NCBI RefSeq assembly: GCF_001984035.1
Contig: NZ_CP019449.1
Location: forward strand, 744,001 to 808,000
DNA: 64,000 nucleotides
Source of the DNA: Sphingopyxis sp. QXT-31
GTDB taxonomy: Bacteria > Pseudomonadota > Alphaproteobacteria > Sphingomonadales > Sphingomonadaceae
Direction of reading: 5' to 3'
The position numbers and the translations under genes were made by a program. This document shows positions 41,940 through 51,794 of the stretch, one piece after another; within the stretch, counting starts at the first letter, position 1, and each line of letters begins with the position of its first letter. Under the pieces are notes generated by a model. The model was not told the origin of the DNA. It was given only the letters and a program-made list of their open reading frames with translations, and did not search any database.

Positions 41940-42923
41940 CTAGCTCGGCACCTGCTGGCTCGAGCAATGGAAGCTGCCGCCCCCCGCGATGATGCCGAGC
42001 GCGGGGACGCCGACCGCGCGCCGCCCCGGGAAGAGCGCCGCGAGCGCCTCGACCGCCGCGGCATCGTTCGGGGCGCCATAGGTCGGCACGACGACGGTCG
42101 TGTTGCCGATGTAGAAGTTCATATAGCTCGCCGCCGCGATCTCGCCGTCGATCTCGACCCGGCCGGGCGAGGGCAGATCGACGATCTCCACCCCGCCGAA
42201 CGCCTCGGTCCGCGCGCGCGCGTCGGCATAGATCGCCGCATTGGGATCGTCGTCGCCTTCCGCGACCGGGATCGCCAGCCGGCCCTCGCCGACGAAGCGC
42301 GCGAGATTGTCGACGTGGCCGTCGGTGTGGTCGCCGACCAGCCCGTTGCCGAGCCACAGCAGCCGCTCGATCCCCAGCGACTCGTGCAGCCGCGCCGCGA
42401 TATCCTCGCGCGTCAGCGACGGGTTGCGGTTGGGGTTGAGCAGGCACTCCTCGGTCGTGACGCACAGCCCCGTGCCGTCGACATCGATCCCGCCGCCCTC
42501 GAGCACCCAGTCGAGGTGCTGCGTCGGCAGGCCCGCGTGCGCCGCCAATATTGCGCCGATCTCCCGGTCGCCGGGCATCACGAACTTGTTGCCCCACCAG
42601 TTGAAGTCGAAATTGCGCGCCTCGCGCCGGGGACCGGTGCCGACGATGATCGGGGCCGTGTCGCGCAGCCAGATATCGCCGAATGGCGCGACGAACAACT
42701 GCACGCCCGCATCGACGAGCGCCTCGGCGATGTCGGCATTGTCATGGTCGCGAACGAGCAGATGCACCGTCTCGCCGCGTCCGCCGTCGTGAACGGCGTT
42801 GGCAAAGGCCGCGACATCGCGCCGCGCGGCGTCGATCCGCCCCGACCATTCCTCGGCAATATGCGGAAAGCCGATCCAGACGGCGTCGTGCGGGGCCCAT
42901 TCGGCGGGCATGCATAAGGTCAT
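41940..42923 (-). CDS. aguA: Agmatine deiminase
   Basis: A 327-aa agmatine deiminase (porphyromonas-type peptidylarginine deiminase fold) that hydrolyses agmatine to N-carbamoylputrescine and ammonia. Landmarks are the start MPAEWAPHDAVWIGFPH, the substrate-binding WLRDTAPI, the catalytic DGTGLCVTTEECLLNPNRN region, GDHTDGHVDN, and the nucleophile Cys in GGGSFHCSSQQ at the C-terminus. All active-site elements look intact. With aguB it supplies putrescine without ornithine decarboxylase. Confidence 0.93.
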   Translation of the reverse strand: MTLCMPAEWAPHDAVWIGFPHIAEEWSGRIDAARRDVAAFANAVHDGGRGETVHLLVRDHDNADIAEALVDAGVQLFVAPFGDIWLRDTAPIIVGTGPRREARNFDFNWWGNKFVMPGDREIGAILAAHAGLPTQHLDWVLEGGGIDVDGTGLCVTTEECLLNPNRNPSLTREDIAARLHESLGIERLLWLGNGLVGDHTDGHVDNLARFVGEGRLAIPVAEGDDDPNAAIYADARARTEAFGGVEIVDLPSPGRVEIDGEIAAASYMNFYIGNTTVVVPTYGAPNDAAAVEALAALFPGRRAVGVPALGIIAGGGSFHCSSQQVPS

Positions 42924-42954
42924 TCGACTTCTCGTTTCAAAGCTGTCCCGAACT

Positions 42955-43040
42955 CCGTTCGCCCTGAGCCCGTCGAAGGGCCGTTCTGTCTTTCGGCGCC
43001 AAAGAAGAACGGTGCTTCGACAAGCTCAGCACAAACGGGA
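42955..43040. repeat. Imperfect inverted repeat upstream of aguA
   Basis: Arms of about 33 bp (CGTTCGCCCTGAGCCCGTCG... and its partner ending near 43040) pair with scattered mismatches around a 20-nt loop. It fills most of the 129 nt between aguA and the M28 peptidase gene and belongs to the TGAGC-GTCGAAG intergenic repeat type. Confidence 0.75.
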
Positions 43041-43052
43041 CGGGAAGGCCCC

Positions 43053-44747
43053 TTATTTCGCGGCAGCGCGCGACTTGTCGCGGGCGGCGCGGAATTCGTC
43101 GCCCTCCACCCAGTTCGGCCACGCATCGGTCATCGCCAGCATGCGCCCCGCGGCATAATAGAGGCGCAGGTCCGACATCATGCCGTCCCAGTTGGTGATC
43201 GCCTCATATTCGTCGCCCGGCGCATGATAGCGGTTCGTTTCATAGTCTTCGGCCGCTTTCTTGCCGGCCTCGACCCCGCCCTCGACCAGTTCGTCGCCGC
43301 TGCCGAAGTTGAACATCGGCACGCCCAGCTTGGCGAAGCTGAAATGGTCGGAGCGGTAATAGAAGCCCTTCTCGGGCGTCGGTTCCTGCTTGATTGTGCG
43401 GCCCTCCAGCTTGGCGAGCTTGGCGACATAGGCGTCGAGCTCGGACTTGCCGCCGCCAACCACGACGATGTCCTTCGCCGGACCGATTGCGTTCAGCGCG
43501 TCCATATTCACCCCGCCGACGGTCTGCGCGAGCGGGAAGATCGGGTTTTCGGCGTAATATTTCGAGCCGAGCAGTCCCGATTCCTCAGCGGTCACCGCGA
43601 GGAAGACGATGCTGCGGTCGGGCGCACCGGCGGTCTTGAACGCCTGTGCCAGCGTCACCAGGCCCGCGATGCCGCTCGCATTGTCGACCGCGCCGTTGCA
43701 GATGTCGTCGCCCGCGACCGGCGTGCAGCGGCCGAGATGGTCCCAATGGCCGGTGTACAGCACATACTCGTCCGGACGCTTGGCGCCCGGCAGCACGCCG
43801 ATGACGTTGCGCGACATCTTCTTGGCGATCTCGTTGTCGAAGCCGAAGTTCGCCTTCACCCCGGTCAGCGCCACGGGCTTGAAGCCCTTGACCTTCGCCG
43901 CGTCGCGCAGCTTGTCGAAATCCTGCCCGGCGCTGGCGAAGAGCTCCTTCGCCTTGGGCAGCTGGATCCAGCCGTTGGCGACCGTTTCCTTCGCGCCGCC
44001 GTCCTTGCTTTCGGCGAGATATTGCGTGCCGGTGTTGCTGCTCTCTACGACGTTCCAGCCATAGGCGGCGGGTTCGGTGTCGTGGACGATCAGCACCGCC
44101 GCGGCACCCTGGCGCGCGGCTTCCTCATATTTATACGACCAGCGGCCGTAATAGGTCATCGCGCGGCCGTTGAATTCGCCCTTGGTCTCGGGGGTCTGCC
44201 AGTCAGGATCGTTGACGAGGACGACGACCGTCTTCCCCTTCACGTCGAGCCCGGCATAGTCGTTCCAGCCCTTTTCGGGGGCATTGATGCCGTAACCGAC
44301 GAAAACGACGTCGCTGTCCTTGATCTCGGTTTTCGGCGCCACGCGCCAGCTGAACGCCACATAATCCTTGGCATATTGCGCGGTCACCGGGGCCTTGCCG
44401 CCGGTGAAGCTGATCGGCGTGGCGTTCTTCGCGGTGATCTCGACCAGCGGCACGTCCTGCGTCCATTGGCCGTTGTTGCCCGGCTGTAGCCCCGCTTCCT
44501 GATATTTTTTGATGATATAGGCGACGGTCTTTTCCTCGCCCGGCGTCCCCGGCGCGCGGCCTTCGTAGGCGTCCGACGACAGCTCCTTGGTCACTTCCTG
44601 CAGCGTCGCGAGCGACAGTTCGGCAATCTGGACATCGGGAATCGCGCTCGCCGCGGCGTCGCTCGCATTCTTGTCGGGCGCGTTGCACGCGGCCAGCAGC
44701 GCGAGGCCGGCAAGGCCGGCGATCTTCAACGGGGAAGGAAAGGGCAT
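43053..44747 (-). CDS. M28-family metallopeptidase, lipoprotein
   Basis: A 564-aa exported zinc aminopeptidase. The N-terminus carries a lipobox (LALLAAC), so it is probably tethered to a membrane. A protease-associated domain (about residues 150-280, with VLIVHDTEPAAYGW) splits off before the M28 core. Zinc and catalytic residues are in GHWDHLG (His), DNASGIAG (Asp), TAEESGLLGS (Glu, Glu) and YRSDHFSF (His). It likely trims peptides in the periplasm or at the surface. It is divergent from an S9 peptidase gene 132 nt away, suggesting a shared control region for two peptidases. Confidence 0.9.
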   Translation of the reverse strand: MPFPSPLKIAGLAGLALLAACNAPDKNASDAAASAIPDVQIAELSLATLQEVTKELSSDAYEGRAPGTPGEEKTVAYIIKKYQEAGLQPGNNGQWTQDVPLVEITAKNATPISFTGGKAPVTAQYAKDYVAFSWRVAPKTEIKDSDVVFVGYGINAPEKGWNDYAGLDVKGKTVVVLVNDPDWQTPETKGEFNGRAMTYYGRWSYKYEEAARQGAAAVLIVHDTEPAAYGWNVVESSNTGTQYLAESKDGGAKETVANGWIQLPKAKELFASAGQDFDKLRDAAKVKGFKPVALTGVKANFGFDNEIAKKMSRNVIGVLPGAKRPDEYVLYTGHWDHLGRCTPVAGDDICNGAVDNASGIAGLVTLAQAFKTAGAPDRSIVFLAVTAEESGLLGSKYYAENPIFPLAQTVGGVNMDALNAIGPAKDIVVVGGGKSELDAYVAKLAKLEGRTIKQEPTPEKGFYYRSDHFSFAKLGVPMFNFGSGDELVEGGVEAGKKAAEDYETNRYHAPGDEYEAITNWDGMMSDLRLYYAAGRMLAMTDAWPNWVEGDEFRAARDKSRAAAK

Positions 44748-44879
44748 TGGGGGGATCCTCTTTGTAATAATGTTGCCGTCTCTGACAGAGCGCGCCGAAT
44801 GGTGCAAGTTCGGTGCAATTTCGATCTTGTCTGGCCCGGCGTTCGGCGGCAGGTACGGGGTCTGTCTGGGGGTTGCATA

Positions 44880-46847
44880 ATGTTGAAAAAATGGACTTTA
44901 CTCGCTGCAGTCGCCGCAGCTCTTCCCGTGCCCGCGGCCTTGGCGGCCGATAATGCGGCGCTTTACGGCATGCGCGAGAGCGTCGGCGACATCAGCATGT
45001 CGCCCGACGGCACGCAGCTGGCCTTTATCCAGCCGGCGCGCGACCGGGGATCGGTGCTGTTTGTCGCCAGCGTCGACGGCGGCCAGCCGAAGCCGGTTTT
45101 CCAATCCGACGGCGCGCCGTGGAAATTGTCCTGGTGCGACTGGGCTTCGAACGCGCGGCTTGTCTGCACGCTTTACGGCGTCGCCGACCCCGGCGGCGGT
45201 TATCCGGTGCCGTTCACGCGGCTGGTCGCGGTTGGCACCGACGGCAGCAACATCAAGCAGCTGGGCCAGAACAGCCTGCGCGGCGCCTATGGCCTGCATC
45301 AGTTCGACGGCCGGGTGATTGCCTGGCCCGAGGCCGACAACGGCCAGGTCGTCATGACCCGTGAATATCGGCAGCAGGAACAGACGAACACCCGGCTTTC
45401 CAATGTCGAGGAGGGGCTGGGCGTCGACCTGATCGACACCGCCAGCCTGCGCGTCCGGCGCATCGAAGCGCCGCGCATCGACGCCTCTTACTATCTGGCC
45501 GACGAGACGGGCGCGGTTCGCGTCGTGGGGGTGCCCGGCACCGACGGGCAAGGCATGCTGCGCGACCTCATGGTCTACAGCTATCGCAAGCCGGGATCGC
45601 GCGACTGGAAGCCGCTGTCGCGCGCGACGAGCGACGGCAAGGCGTTCGTCCCGATGGTGGTCGATGGAAAGCGCAACCTCGCCTTTGGCTTCAGGGACAA
45701 GGATGGGCGCAGCGCGGTCTATTCGGTGGCACTCGGCGACAATGCGGTCGAAACATTGTTGTTCGCGCACGACAAGGTCGATGCGGGCAACCTGATCCGC
45801 ATCGGCCGCACCGGGCGCGTGATCGGCGTCTCCTACACCACCGAAAAGCCCGAATATAAGCTGTTCGATGAGGAATATGCGACGCTGGCCGCCCGGTTGC
45901 AAAAGGCGCTGCCGGGGCTGCCGATCGTCAATTATGTCGGCGCCAGCCGCGACGAGAGCCGGTTGCTGCTGTTCGCGGGCAGTGACGCCGATCCGGGCCG
46001 CTATTATGTATATGACAAGGCGACGCGGAAACTGAACGAGGTCGCGCTGGCGCGGCCCGAGCTGGAAAGCCGGCCGCAGGCGACGGTGAAGCCGATAAGC
46101 TATACCGCCGCCGACGGCACCATGATCCCCGGCTATCTGACGCTGCCCCCGGGCCACGCCGGCGGCAAGCTGCCCGCTATCGTCATGCCGCACGGCGGTC
46201 CGTCGTCACGCGACGAATGGGGTTTCGACTGGCTGGCGCAATATTATGCGGCGCAGGGCTATGCGGTGATCCAGCCCAATTTCCGCGGCTCGGCGGGTTA
46301 TGGCGACGACTGGTATGTCGAAAACGGCTTCAAATCCTGGAAAGTCGCGGTCGGCGACGTCAACGATGCGGGCCGCTGGCTGGTCAGCGAAGGCATCGCC
46401 GACCCTTCGAAGCTGGCGATCGTCGGCTGGTCCTATGGCGGTTATGCCGCGCTCCAGGCCGGGGTGCTCGATCCCGACCTGTTCAAGGCAACCGTGGCGA
46501 TCGCGCCGGTGACCGATCTCAAGGGGCTGGTCGGCAAGGCGCAGAATTTCACCAACGCGCGGCTGGTCGGCGATTTCATCGGCACCGGTCCGCATCTGGT
46601 CGAAGGATCGCCGGCGCTTCAGGCGGCGAAGCTGAAGGCGCCGGTGCTGATGTTCAGCGGCGACCAGGACCTCAATGTCGACATCTCGCAGTCACGCGCG
46701 ATGGAGGCGGCGCTGAAGGCGGCGGGCAAGCCGGTTGAGCTCGTCACCTACGCGGGGCTGGACCATCAGATCTATGATTCGGTTGCGCGCGCCGACATGC
46801 TGCGGCGGTCGGACGCGTTTCTGAAGAAGGTGCTAAAGATTCCCTGA
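44880..46847 (+). CDS. S9 family peptidase (prolyl oligopeptidase/acylaminoacyl type)
   Basis: A 655-aa secreted serine peptidase. A signal peptide ends around residue 24 (PAALA-AD). An N-terminal beta-propeller of about 370 residues (repeated SPDGTQLAF-like blades) gates a C-terminal alpha/beta-hydrolase domain. The catalytic triad is S518 in GWSYGGYAA, D597 in GDQDLNVD and H629 in LDHQIYD. These enzymes cleave short peptides, often after proline or from acylated ends. Divergent from the M28 gene. Confidence 0.92.
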   Translation: MLKKWTLLAAVAAALPVPAALAADNAALYGMRESVGDISMSPDGTQLAFIQPARDRGSVLFVASVDGGQPKPVFQSDGAPWKLSWCDWASNARLVCTLYGVADPGGGYPVPFTRLVAVGTDGSNIKQLGQNSLRGAYGLHQFDGRVIAWPEADNGQVVMTREYRQQEQTNTRLSNVEEGLGVDLIDTASLRVRRIEAPRIDASYYLADETGAVRVVGVPGTDGQGMLRDLMVYSYRKPGSRDWKPLSRATSDGKAFVPMVVDGKRNLAFGFRDKDGRSAVYSVALGDNAVETLLFAHDKVDAGNLIRIGRTGRVIGVSYTTEKPEYKLFDEEYATLAARLQKALPGLPIVNYVGASRDESRLLLFAGSDADPGRYYVYDKATRKLNEVALARPELESRPQATVKPISYTAADGTMIPGYLTLPPGHAGGKLPAIVMPHGGPSSRDEWGFDWLAQYYAAQGYAVIQPNFRGSAGYGDDWYVENGFKSWKVAVGDVNDAGRWLVSEGIADPSKLAIVGWSYGGYAALQAGVLDPDLFKATVAIAPVTDLKGLVGKAQNFTNARLVGDFIGTGPHLVEGSPALQAAKLKAPVLMFSGDQDLNVDISQSRAMEAALKAAGKPVELVTYAGLDHQIYDSVARADMLRRSDAFLKKVLKIP

Positions 46848-47159
46848 GATCGCGAATGGCGGCTTCGGGGTGGAAAGCTGCCGTTTAGCCCTCTCCCCTT
46901 GAGGGGAGAGGATAGCGCAGCTTGCTCCGTCAGGAGCTAGCGAAGCTTGGAGAGGGGTGCTTGGACGCCTCTGGCGGTCGGAAACCCCTCTCAACTCCGG
47001 CTAGGCAGCAGGCTGCCAAGCCTGCGTATCTCTCCCCTCAAGGGGAGAGAGCATAACCCTGCGAACGTCTCCTAACGCCCGAAACCCGTCACCTCCCCGA
47101 AAACCGAAAGGGGCGGCCCGTTGCCGGACCGCCCCCTTGATCTCGCGATCGAAACCCGA
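46848..47159. repeat. Intergenic region with large compound inverted repeat (46889-47052)
   Basis: No gene is visible in this 312-nt gap. Arms CTCTCCCC...GGGGAGAG at 46891-46910 are repeated in inverse at about 47030-47051, with inner pairings (GAGAGGGGT against ACCCCTCTC, CAGCAGGCTGCC local palindrome). It ends at the terminator of rpsD. Confidence 0.65.
47100..47138 (-). terminator. Rho-independent terminator of rpsD
   Basis: On the minus strand GGGGCGG and CCGCCCC (positions 47129-47135 and 47110-47116) form a stem followed by TTTCGGTTTT, starting about 22 nt after the rpsD stop. Confidence 0.75.
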
Positions 47160-47771
47160 TCAGCGCGAATAGAATTCGACGACCAGATTCGGTTCCATCT
47201 TCACCGGGTAAGGCACTTCGTCGAGCGTGGGCACGCGGACATAGGTCGCCTTGGTGCCATCGACCGCCAGATATTCGGGCAGGTCGCGCTCGGGCAGGCT
47301 CTGCGCTTCGGCGACCAGCGCCATTTCCTGCGCCTTCTTGCCGAGGGTGATTTCGTCGCCCGGCTTCACGAGGCGGCTCGCGATGTTGCACTTCACGCCG
47401 TTCACATAGACGTGGCCGTGGCTGACGAGCTGGCGCGCCGAGAAGATCGTCGGGGTGAACTTCGAGCGATAGACGACGGCGTCGAGGCGGCGCTCGAGCA
47501 GGCCGATCAGGTTCTGGCCGGTGTCGCCCTTCATGCGGCTGGCTTCGAAATAATTCTTCTTGAACTGCTTCTCGGTGATGTCGCCGTAATAGCCCTTCAG
47601 CTTCTGCTTCGCGCGCAGCTGGATGCCGAAGTCCGACACCTTGCCCTTGCGGCGCTGGCCGTGCTGGCCGGGGCCATATTCGCGGCGATTGACCGGGCTC
47701 TTCGGGCGACCCCAGATGTTCTCGCCCATGCGGCGGTCGAGTTTATACTTGGCGCTCTGGCGCTTCGACAT
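47160..47771 (-). CDS. rpsD: 30S ribosomal protein S4
   Basis: A 203-aa ribosomal protein S4, a primary 16S rRNA binder that nucleates the small subunit. It starts [20 protein letters not shown], carries the conserved [17 protein letters not shown] and [12 protein letters not shown] segments of the alpha-proteobacterial form, and the S4 RNA-binding domain with [14 protein letters not shown] and [14 protein letters not shown]. The reading frame extends 30 codons upstream, but the ATG at 47771 gives the universal N-terminus. It is monocistronic, as is common in alphaproteobacteria. Confidence 0.98.
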   Translation of the reverse strand: MSKRQSAKYKLDRRMGENIWGRPKSPVNRREYGPGQHGQRRKGKVSDFGIQLRAKQKLKGYYGDITEKQFKKNYFEASRMKGDTGQNLIGLLERRLDAVVYRSKFTPTIFSARQLVSHGHVYVNGVKCNIASRLVKPGDEITLGKKAQEMALVAEAQSLPERDLPEYLAVDGTKATYVRVPTLDEVPYPVKMEPNLVVEFYSR

Positions 47772-47983
47772 TGTCGTCTCCAATATGCTGTGTGCCGAAG
47801 GATTTCGGCGGTTTCCCGGGTCGCACCATAGGAGCATTGTCCTATGCGACCGCCGCTTCACCGGGGTGCGGGGTCCATTGCGAAGGCGCGCGGTTAGACG
47901 GGGAGGGCAGCAAAGTCAAGCATTGCCGCGCCCATCCGACAGCCCGGCTCGACAGCGGGAAAAAAGCCGCTAAAGCCGCGCGC

Positions 47984-48298
47984 ATGACCGCTGCCAAATC
48001 GCCCGATGCCTGCGAAACGATGCTCGACGTCCGTGCCGGCGTCGACGAAGTCGATCGCGAACTCGTCGCGCTGCTCGTGCGCCGCTTCGGCTATATGGAC
48101 GCCGCCGCGCGTATCAAGACCGACCGGAGCGCCGTGCGCGACGAGGTCCGCAAGGCACAGGTGCTCGACAATGTCGCGCGCGAAGGTGCGGCCGCGGGGC
48201 TCGATCCCGACCGGCTGCGCGCGATCTGGAACGAACTGGTCGAACAGTCGATCGCTTATGAAGATGTCCGATGGGGGCGGCTGCGCGCCGACGGCTGA
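47984..48298 (+). CDS. Chorismate mutase, AroQ type
   Basis: A 104-aa all-helical chorismate mutase domain converting chorismate to prephenate for Phe/Tyr synthesis. The pattern AGVDEVDRELVALLVRRFGYMDAAARIK gives the first helix with its substrate-binding Arg, followed by VRDEVRKAQVLDNVAREG and a third helix IWNELVEQSIAYE. The related isochorismate-pyruvate lyase (PchB) has the same fold and cannot be excluded, but no siderophore genes are nearby. The ATG at 47984 was chosen because the upstream extension overlaps the rpsD control region. Confidence 0.85.
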   Translation: MTAAKSPDACETMLDVRAGVDEVDRELVALLVRRFGYMDAAARIKTDRSAVRDEVRKAQVLDNVAREGAAAGLDPDRLRAIWNELVEQSIAYEDVRWGRLRADG

Positions 48299-48307
48299 AC
48301 GGGCCGA

Positions 48308-49048
48308 TTATCGCGGTCTGGCCTTCCGGCCGAGCGCCGTAATGATGCCGCGCATCATCCTGATATCATTATACGACCAGCCCGTCTTGGTGAGCGCGGT
48401 GCGCAATGTGCGCAGCGTCATCGTCCGGCGGTCGGGCGGGAAGAAATAGCCCGCCGCATCGAGATCGCGGACCAGATGGTCGATCAGCCCTTCGAGCTCG
48501 CCATGCTCGGCGGGTGGATCGAGCGGGACCTCGGGCGGGGTCGCCAGCGCCTTCCCCTTCGACCATTCATAGGCAAGCAGGATCACCGCCTGCGCCAGGT
48601 TCAGCGACCCGAACTCGGGGTTGATCGGCACGGTGACGATGCTGTGCGCCAGCGCGACGTCGTCGGTTTCCAGCCCTGACCGCTCGGGGCCGAAGACATA
48701 GGCCGAGCGGCCCGCGGTGGCGTGCACCGCCGTGGCCGCGGCTTCGGGGGTCAGCACCGGCTTGGTTACCCCGCGCTTGCGCACGGTGGTGGCATAGATG
48801 TGCGTGCAGTCGGCGGTCGCTTCGGCGAGCGTGTCGAACACCTGGGCTCCGGCGAGGACGATATCGGCGCCCGACGCCGCGGGGCCGGCATCGGGATTGG
48901 GCCAGCCGTCGCGCGGGCTCACGAGGCGCAGCTCGGTCAGCCCGAAATTGAGCATCGCGCGCGCCGCCTTGCCGATATTCTCGCCGAGCTGAGGGCGGAC
49001 GAGGACGACGACGGGGGGCGGGGCAGCAGAGGCGTCGATCTCGCTCAC
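48308..49048 (-). CDS. tRNA (cytidine/uridine-2'-O-)-methyltransferase TrmJ-like
   Basis: A 246-aa SPOUT methyltransferase of the TrmH family group 1, which 2'-O-methylates position 32 of tRNA in E. coli TrmJ. Three SPOUT motifs are present: [25 protein letters not shown] and [19 protein letters not shown]. The C-terminal 80 residues are the helical dimer/tRNA-binding tail. It overlaps the nrdR gene by 4 nt and ends the minus-strand rpiB-glyA-nrdR operon. Confidence 0.9.
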   Translation of the reverse strand: MSEIDASAAPPPVVVLVRPQLGENIGKAARAMLNFGLTELRLVSPRDGWPNPDAGPAASGADIVLAGAQVFDTLAEATADCTHIYATTVRKRGVTKPVLTPEAAATAVHATAGRSAYVFGPERSGLETDDVALAHSIVTVPINPEFGSLNLAQAVILLAYEWSKGKALATPPEVPLDPPAEHGELEGLIDHLVRDLDAAGYFFPPDRRTMTLRTLRTALTKTGWSYNDIRMMRGIITALGRKARPR

Positions 49049-49509
49049 CCCTTGTGCGCCGCCTCGTTGATCGTCGAGGCGAATTCCTCGAAATCCTTGG
49101 CCTCGGTGAATTCGCGATAGACGCTGGCGAAGCGGATATAGGCGACGCTGTCGAAGCCTTTGAGCGCTTCCATCACCATTGCGCCGATCTGCGCCGCCCG
49201 CACCTCATTCTCGCCCGAGGTTTCGAGCTGGCGCTGGATGCCCGACACCAGACGCTCGATGCGCGCGCCGTCGATCGGGCGCTTGCGACACGCGATCTGG
49301 ACGCTGCGCATCAATTTCTCGCGGTCGAAGGGCTCGCGCCCGCCGTCGGCCTTGAGCACCGCGACCTCGCGCAGCTGGATCCGCTCGAAGGTCGTGAAGC
49401 GCGCGCCGCAATCCTCGCATTGCCGCCGCCGCCGGATCGCCGCGCCGTCCTCGGTCGGACGGCTGTCCTTCACCTGGCTGTCTTCATGGCCGCAATAGGG
49501 ACAACGCAT
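49045..49509 (-). CDS. nrdR: Transcriptional repressor NrdR
   Basis: A 154-aa ribonucleotide-reductase regulator. The N-terminal zinc ribbon has CPYC (residues 3-6) and CEDC in the [18 protein letters not shown] block; the ATP-cone domain runs from about residue 47 with [16 protein letters not shown]. It senses ATP/dATP and binds NrdR boxes before ribonucleotide reductase genes, none of which lie here. Length and sequence are canonical. It lies 3 nt downstream of a small membrane-protein gene. Confidence 0.97.
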   Translation of the reverse strand: MRCPYCGHEDSQVKDSRPTEDGAAIRRRRQCEDCGARFTTFERIQLREVAVLKADGGREPFDREKLMRSVQIACRKRPIDGARIERLVSGIQRQLETSGENEVRAAQIGAMVMEALKGFDSVAYIRFASVYREFTEAKDFEEFASTINEAAHKG

Positions 49510-49512
49510 CGG

Positions 49513-49731
49513 TCAGCGACGCACCCGGCTGATGAGCGCGATCGCGGCGCCAGCGAACAGGCCGACGGGCCAGCTGACGACGGGCAGCACGATGCCCGCG
49601 ACCGCGCCGATCGCGCCGCCCGTCAGCACCGGCCGCGTCGAGGGGTGGGCCATGCCCTGCTTGCCCATCGCCTTGACCTCTTCGATCGTCAGTTCGACCA
49701 GCGTCGGCTCCTCGGGGTGCTGCCGCGCCAT
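49513..49731 (-). CDS. Small membrane protein between glyA and nrdR
   Basis: A 72-aa protein: a charged N-terminal 30 residues (EEPTLVELTIEEVKAMGKQG), then one long or two short hydrophobic helices (GGAIGAVAGIVLPVVSWPVGLFAGAAIALI) and a basic end SRVRR. It is 2 nt from glyA and 3 nt from nrdR, so it is within the operon. I recognise no family; a single-pass or hairpin inner-membrane peptide is likely. Confidence 0.65.
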   Translation of the reverse strand: MARQHPEEPTLVELTIEEVKAMGKQGMAHPSTRPVLTGGAIGAVAGIVLPVVSWPVGLFAGAAIALISRVRR

Positions 49732-49733
49732 GA

Positions 49734-51041
49734 TCAGCCGCCGTAGATCGGGAAGCGTTCGCAGAGCGCGCGCACGCGCTTGCGGACATCGGCCTCGACA
49801 TCGGCGTCGCCATGCTCGCCCTTGTCGCGCAGCGCCTCGAGCACGTCGGCGACCATGTCGCCGATGTCCTCGAATTCGGCGATGCCGAAGCCGCGCGTCG
49901 TGCCCGCCGGCGAGCCGACGCGGATGCCGCTGGTCTTGACCGGCGGCAGCGGGTCGAAGGGCACGCCATTCTTGTTGCAGGTGATCGCCGAGCGTTCGAG
50001 CGCCTCGTCGGCGTCGCGGCCGGTGATGCCGAGCGGGCGGAGGTCGATCAGCGCGAGATGCGTGTCGGTGCCGCCCGCGACGACATCGGCGCCGCGCGCC
50101 TTGAGCCGGCCGGCGAGCGCCTGTGCGTTGGCGATGGTCGCCTTGGCATAGTCCTTGAACTCGGGGCGCAGCGCTTCGCCGAAGGCCACCGCCTTCGCCG
50201 CGATCACGTGCATCAGCGGGCCGCCCTGCAGCCCCGGGAATACCGCCGAATTGATGCGCTTTGCGATCGCTTCGTCGTTGGTCAGGATCATGCCGCCGCG
50301 CGGACCGCGCAGCGTCTTGTGCGTCGTCGTCGTCACGACATGCGCATGCTCCATCGGCGACGGATGCGCGCCGCCGGCGACGAGGCCCGCGAAATGCGCC
50401 ATGTCGACCATCAGCAGCGCGCCGACGTCGTCGGCGATGGCGCGGAAGCGCGCAAAGTCGAGCGTGCGCGGATAGGCCGAGCCGCCCGCAATGATCAGGG
50501 CAGGGCGATGTTCCCTGGCCAGCGCCTCGACCTGGTCGAAATCGACGAGATGATCGTCGGGGCGCACGCCGTACTGCACGGCGTTGAACCATTTGCCCGA
50601 CATCGCGGGCGGCGCGCCATGGGTTAGGTGACCGCCGGCATCGAGGCTCATGCCCAGGATCGTCGCGCCGGGCTTGGTGAGCGCGAGCATCACAGCGCCG
50701 TTTGCCTGGGCGCCCGAGTGCGGCTGGACGTTGGCGAAATTGCAGTCGAACAGCTTTTTCGCGCGATCGATCGCCAGCGTCTCGACCTCGTCAGACGGCG
50801 CGCAGCCCTGATAGTAACGGCGGCCCGGATAGCCCTCGGCATATTTGTTGGTGAAGACCGAGCCCTGCGCTTCGAGCACCGCCTTCGAGACGATGTTTTC
50901 CGACGCGATCAGCTCGATCTGATAGCGTTCGCGCTCCATCTCATGCTTCATCGCCGCCGCGACCGCGGGGTCGGTGGTGGCGACCCCGTCGGTGAAATAG
51001 CCGGCCGATTTGATGGGCTTGTCGAGCGTTTCTGTGGTCAT
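49734..51041 (-). CDS. glyA: Serine hydroxymethyltransferase
   Basis: A 435-aa PLP enzyme interconverting serine plus tetrahydrofolate with glycine plus 5,10-methylene-tetrahydrofolate. The cofactor lysine lies in [16 protein letters not shown]; other signatures are [30 protein letters not shown] and [14 protein letters not shown]. The open frame runs 32 codons further upstream into rpiB; the ATG at 51041 overlaps the rpiB stop by 4 nt and yields the normal N-terminus. Confidence 0.97.
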   Translation of the reverse strand: MTTETLDKPIKSAGYFTDGVATTDPAVAAAMKHEMERERYQIELIASENIVSKAVLEAQGSVFTNKYAEGYPGRRYYQGCAPSDEVETLAIDRAKKLFDCNFANVQPHSGAQANGAVMLALTKPGATILGMSLDAGGHLTHGAPPAMSGKWFNAVQYGVRPDDHLVDFDQVEALAREHRPALIIAGGSAYPRTLDFARFRAIADDVGALLMVDMAHFAGLVAGGAHPSPMEHAHVVTTTTHKTLRGPRGGMILTNDEAIAKRINSAVFPGLQGGPLMHVIAAKAVAFGEALRPEFKDYAKATIANAQALAGRLKARGADVVAGGTDTHLALIDLRPLGITGRDADEALERSAITCNKNGVPFDPLPPVKTSGIRVGSPAGTTRGFGIAEFEDIGDMVADVLEALRDKGEHGDADVEADVRKRVRALCERFPIYGG

Positions 51042-51490
51042 CGGCTGGTCTCCAATTGGGGAGGATGGGAAAGCTTGTCGACGCGGCGCGCATGGCGGTC
51101 GCCGGCGAAATCGGTGGTCAGGAAGGCGGTTAGGCACGCCTTGGCCATGTCGATGCCGGTCAGGCGCGCGCCCATCGCGATGACGTTTGCGTCATTATGC
51201 TGGCGCGACAGGCTCGCCGATAGCGGTTCGCTGACGAGCGCGCAGCGGCAGCCGGGGTTGCGATTGACCGAGATCGAGATGCCGATCCCCGATCCGCACA
51301 GCGCGACGCCCTTTTCGGCGCGCCCGCTCGCGACGGCGTCGGCGAGGCGGTAGCCGTAATCGGGGTAATCGACGCTGTCGGGACCGTCGGTGCCGAGATC
51401 CTCGACATCATGCCCCTGCTCGTGCAGCCAGCCCGCAAGCTGGGCTTTCAGCTCGTAAGCGGCATGATCGGCGGCGATGGCGATGCGCAT
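51038..51490 (-). CDS. rpiB: Ribose-5-phosphate isomerase B
   Basis: A 150-aa sugar isomerase that converts ribose-5-phosphate and ribulose-5-phosphate in the pentose phosphate pathway. The N-terminal [11 protein letters not shown] and the central [17 protein letters not shown] (with the catalytic Cys) are diagnostic of RpiB/LacAB proteins. It is the first gene of the minus-strand operon rpiB-glyA-small protein-nrdR-trmJ, a grouping that ties one-carbon and nucleotide supply together. Confidence 0.95.
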   Translation of the reverse strand: MRIAIAADHAAYELKAQLAGWLHEQGHDVEDLGTDGPDSVDYPDYGYRLADAVASGRAEKGVALCGSGIGISISVNRNPGCRCALVSEPLSASLSRQHNDANVIAMGARLTGIDMAKACLTAFLTTDFAGDRHARRVDKLSHPPQLETSR

Positions 51491-51602
51491 GATGCGGCTC
51501 CCGCAGGGCTGGAGGGAATCGATGAGCGGCCTTTAGGCGAAGGCGCGCGGATTGGCCATAAGCGAGGTGGCAAATTTGTGACGCCGCCGATAAAGCAGCC
51601 CT

Positions 51603-51794
51603 ATGTCCGACACGATCATGTCCATCCTCATGCTGACCGGCGTCGTCCTGACCGGGGGCGCCATTTATGTGTTCCGCATGGGCGACAGGCGCCGCGCGCT
51701 GCTGATGCTCGTCGCGGCGCTGGTGATGTTCGCCAATGTCGCGATTTGGCTGATCCCGGTAAAGGAAGCCCCCGCGAGCACCGCCGCCCGATGA
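51603..51794 (+). CDS. Small two-helix membrane protein
   Basis: A 63-aa protein with two hydrophobic helices (about 5-25 and 32-52) separated by a basic loop FRMGDRRRA. No family is recognised. It overlaps the next membrane-protein gene by 4 nt, so the two are co-translated. Confidence 0.65.
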   Translation: MSDTIMSILMLTGVVLTGGAIYVFRMGDRRRALLMLVAALVMFANVAIWLIPVKEAPASTAAR

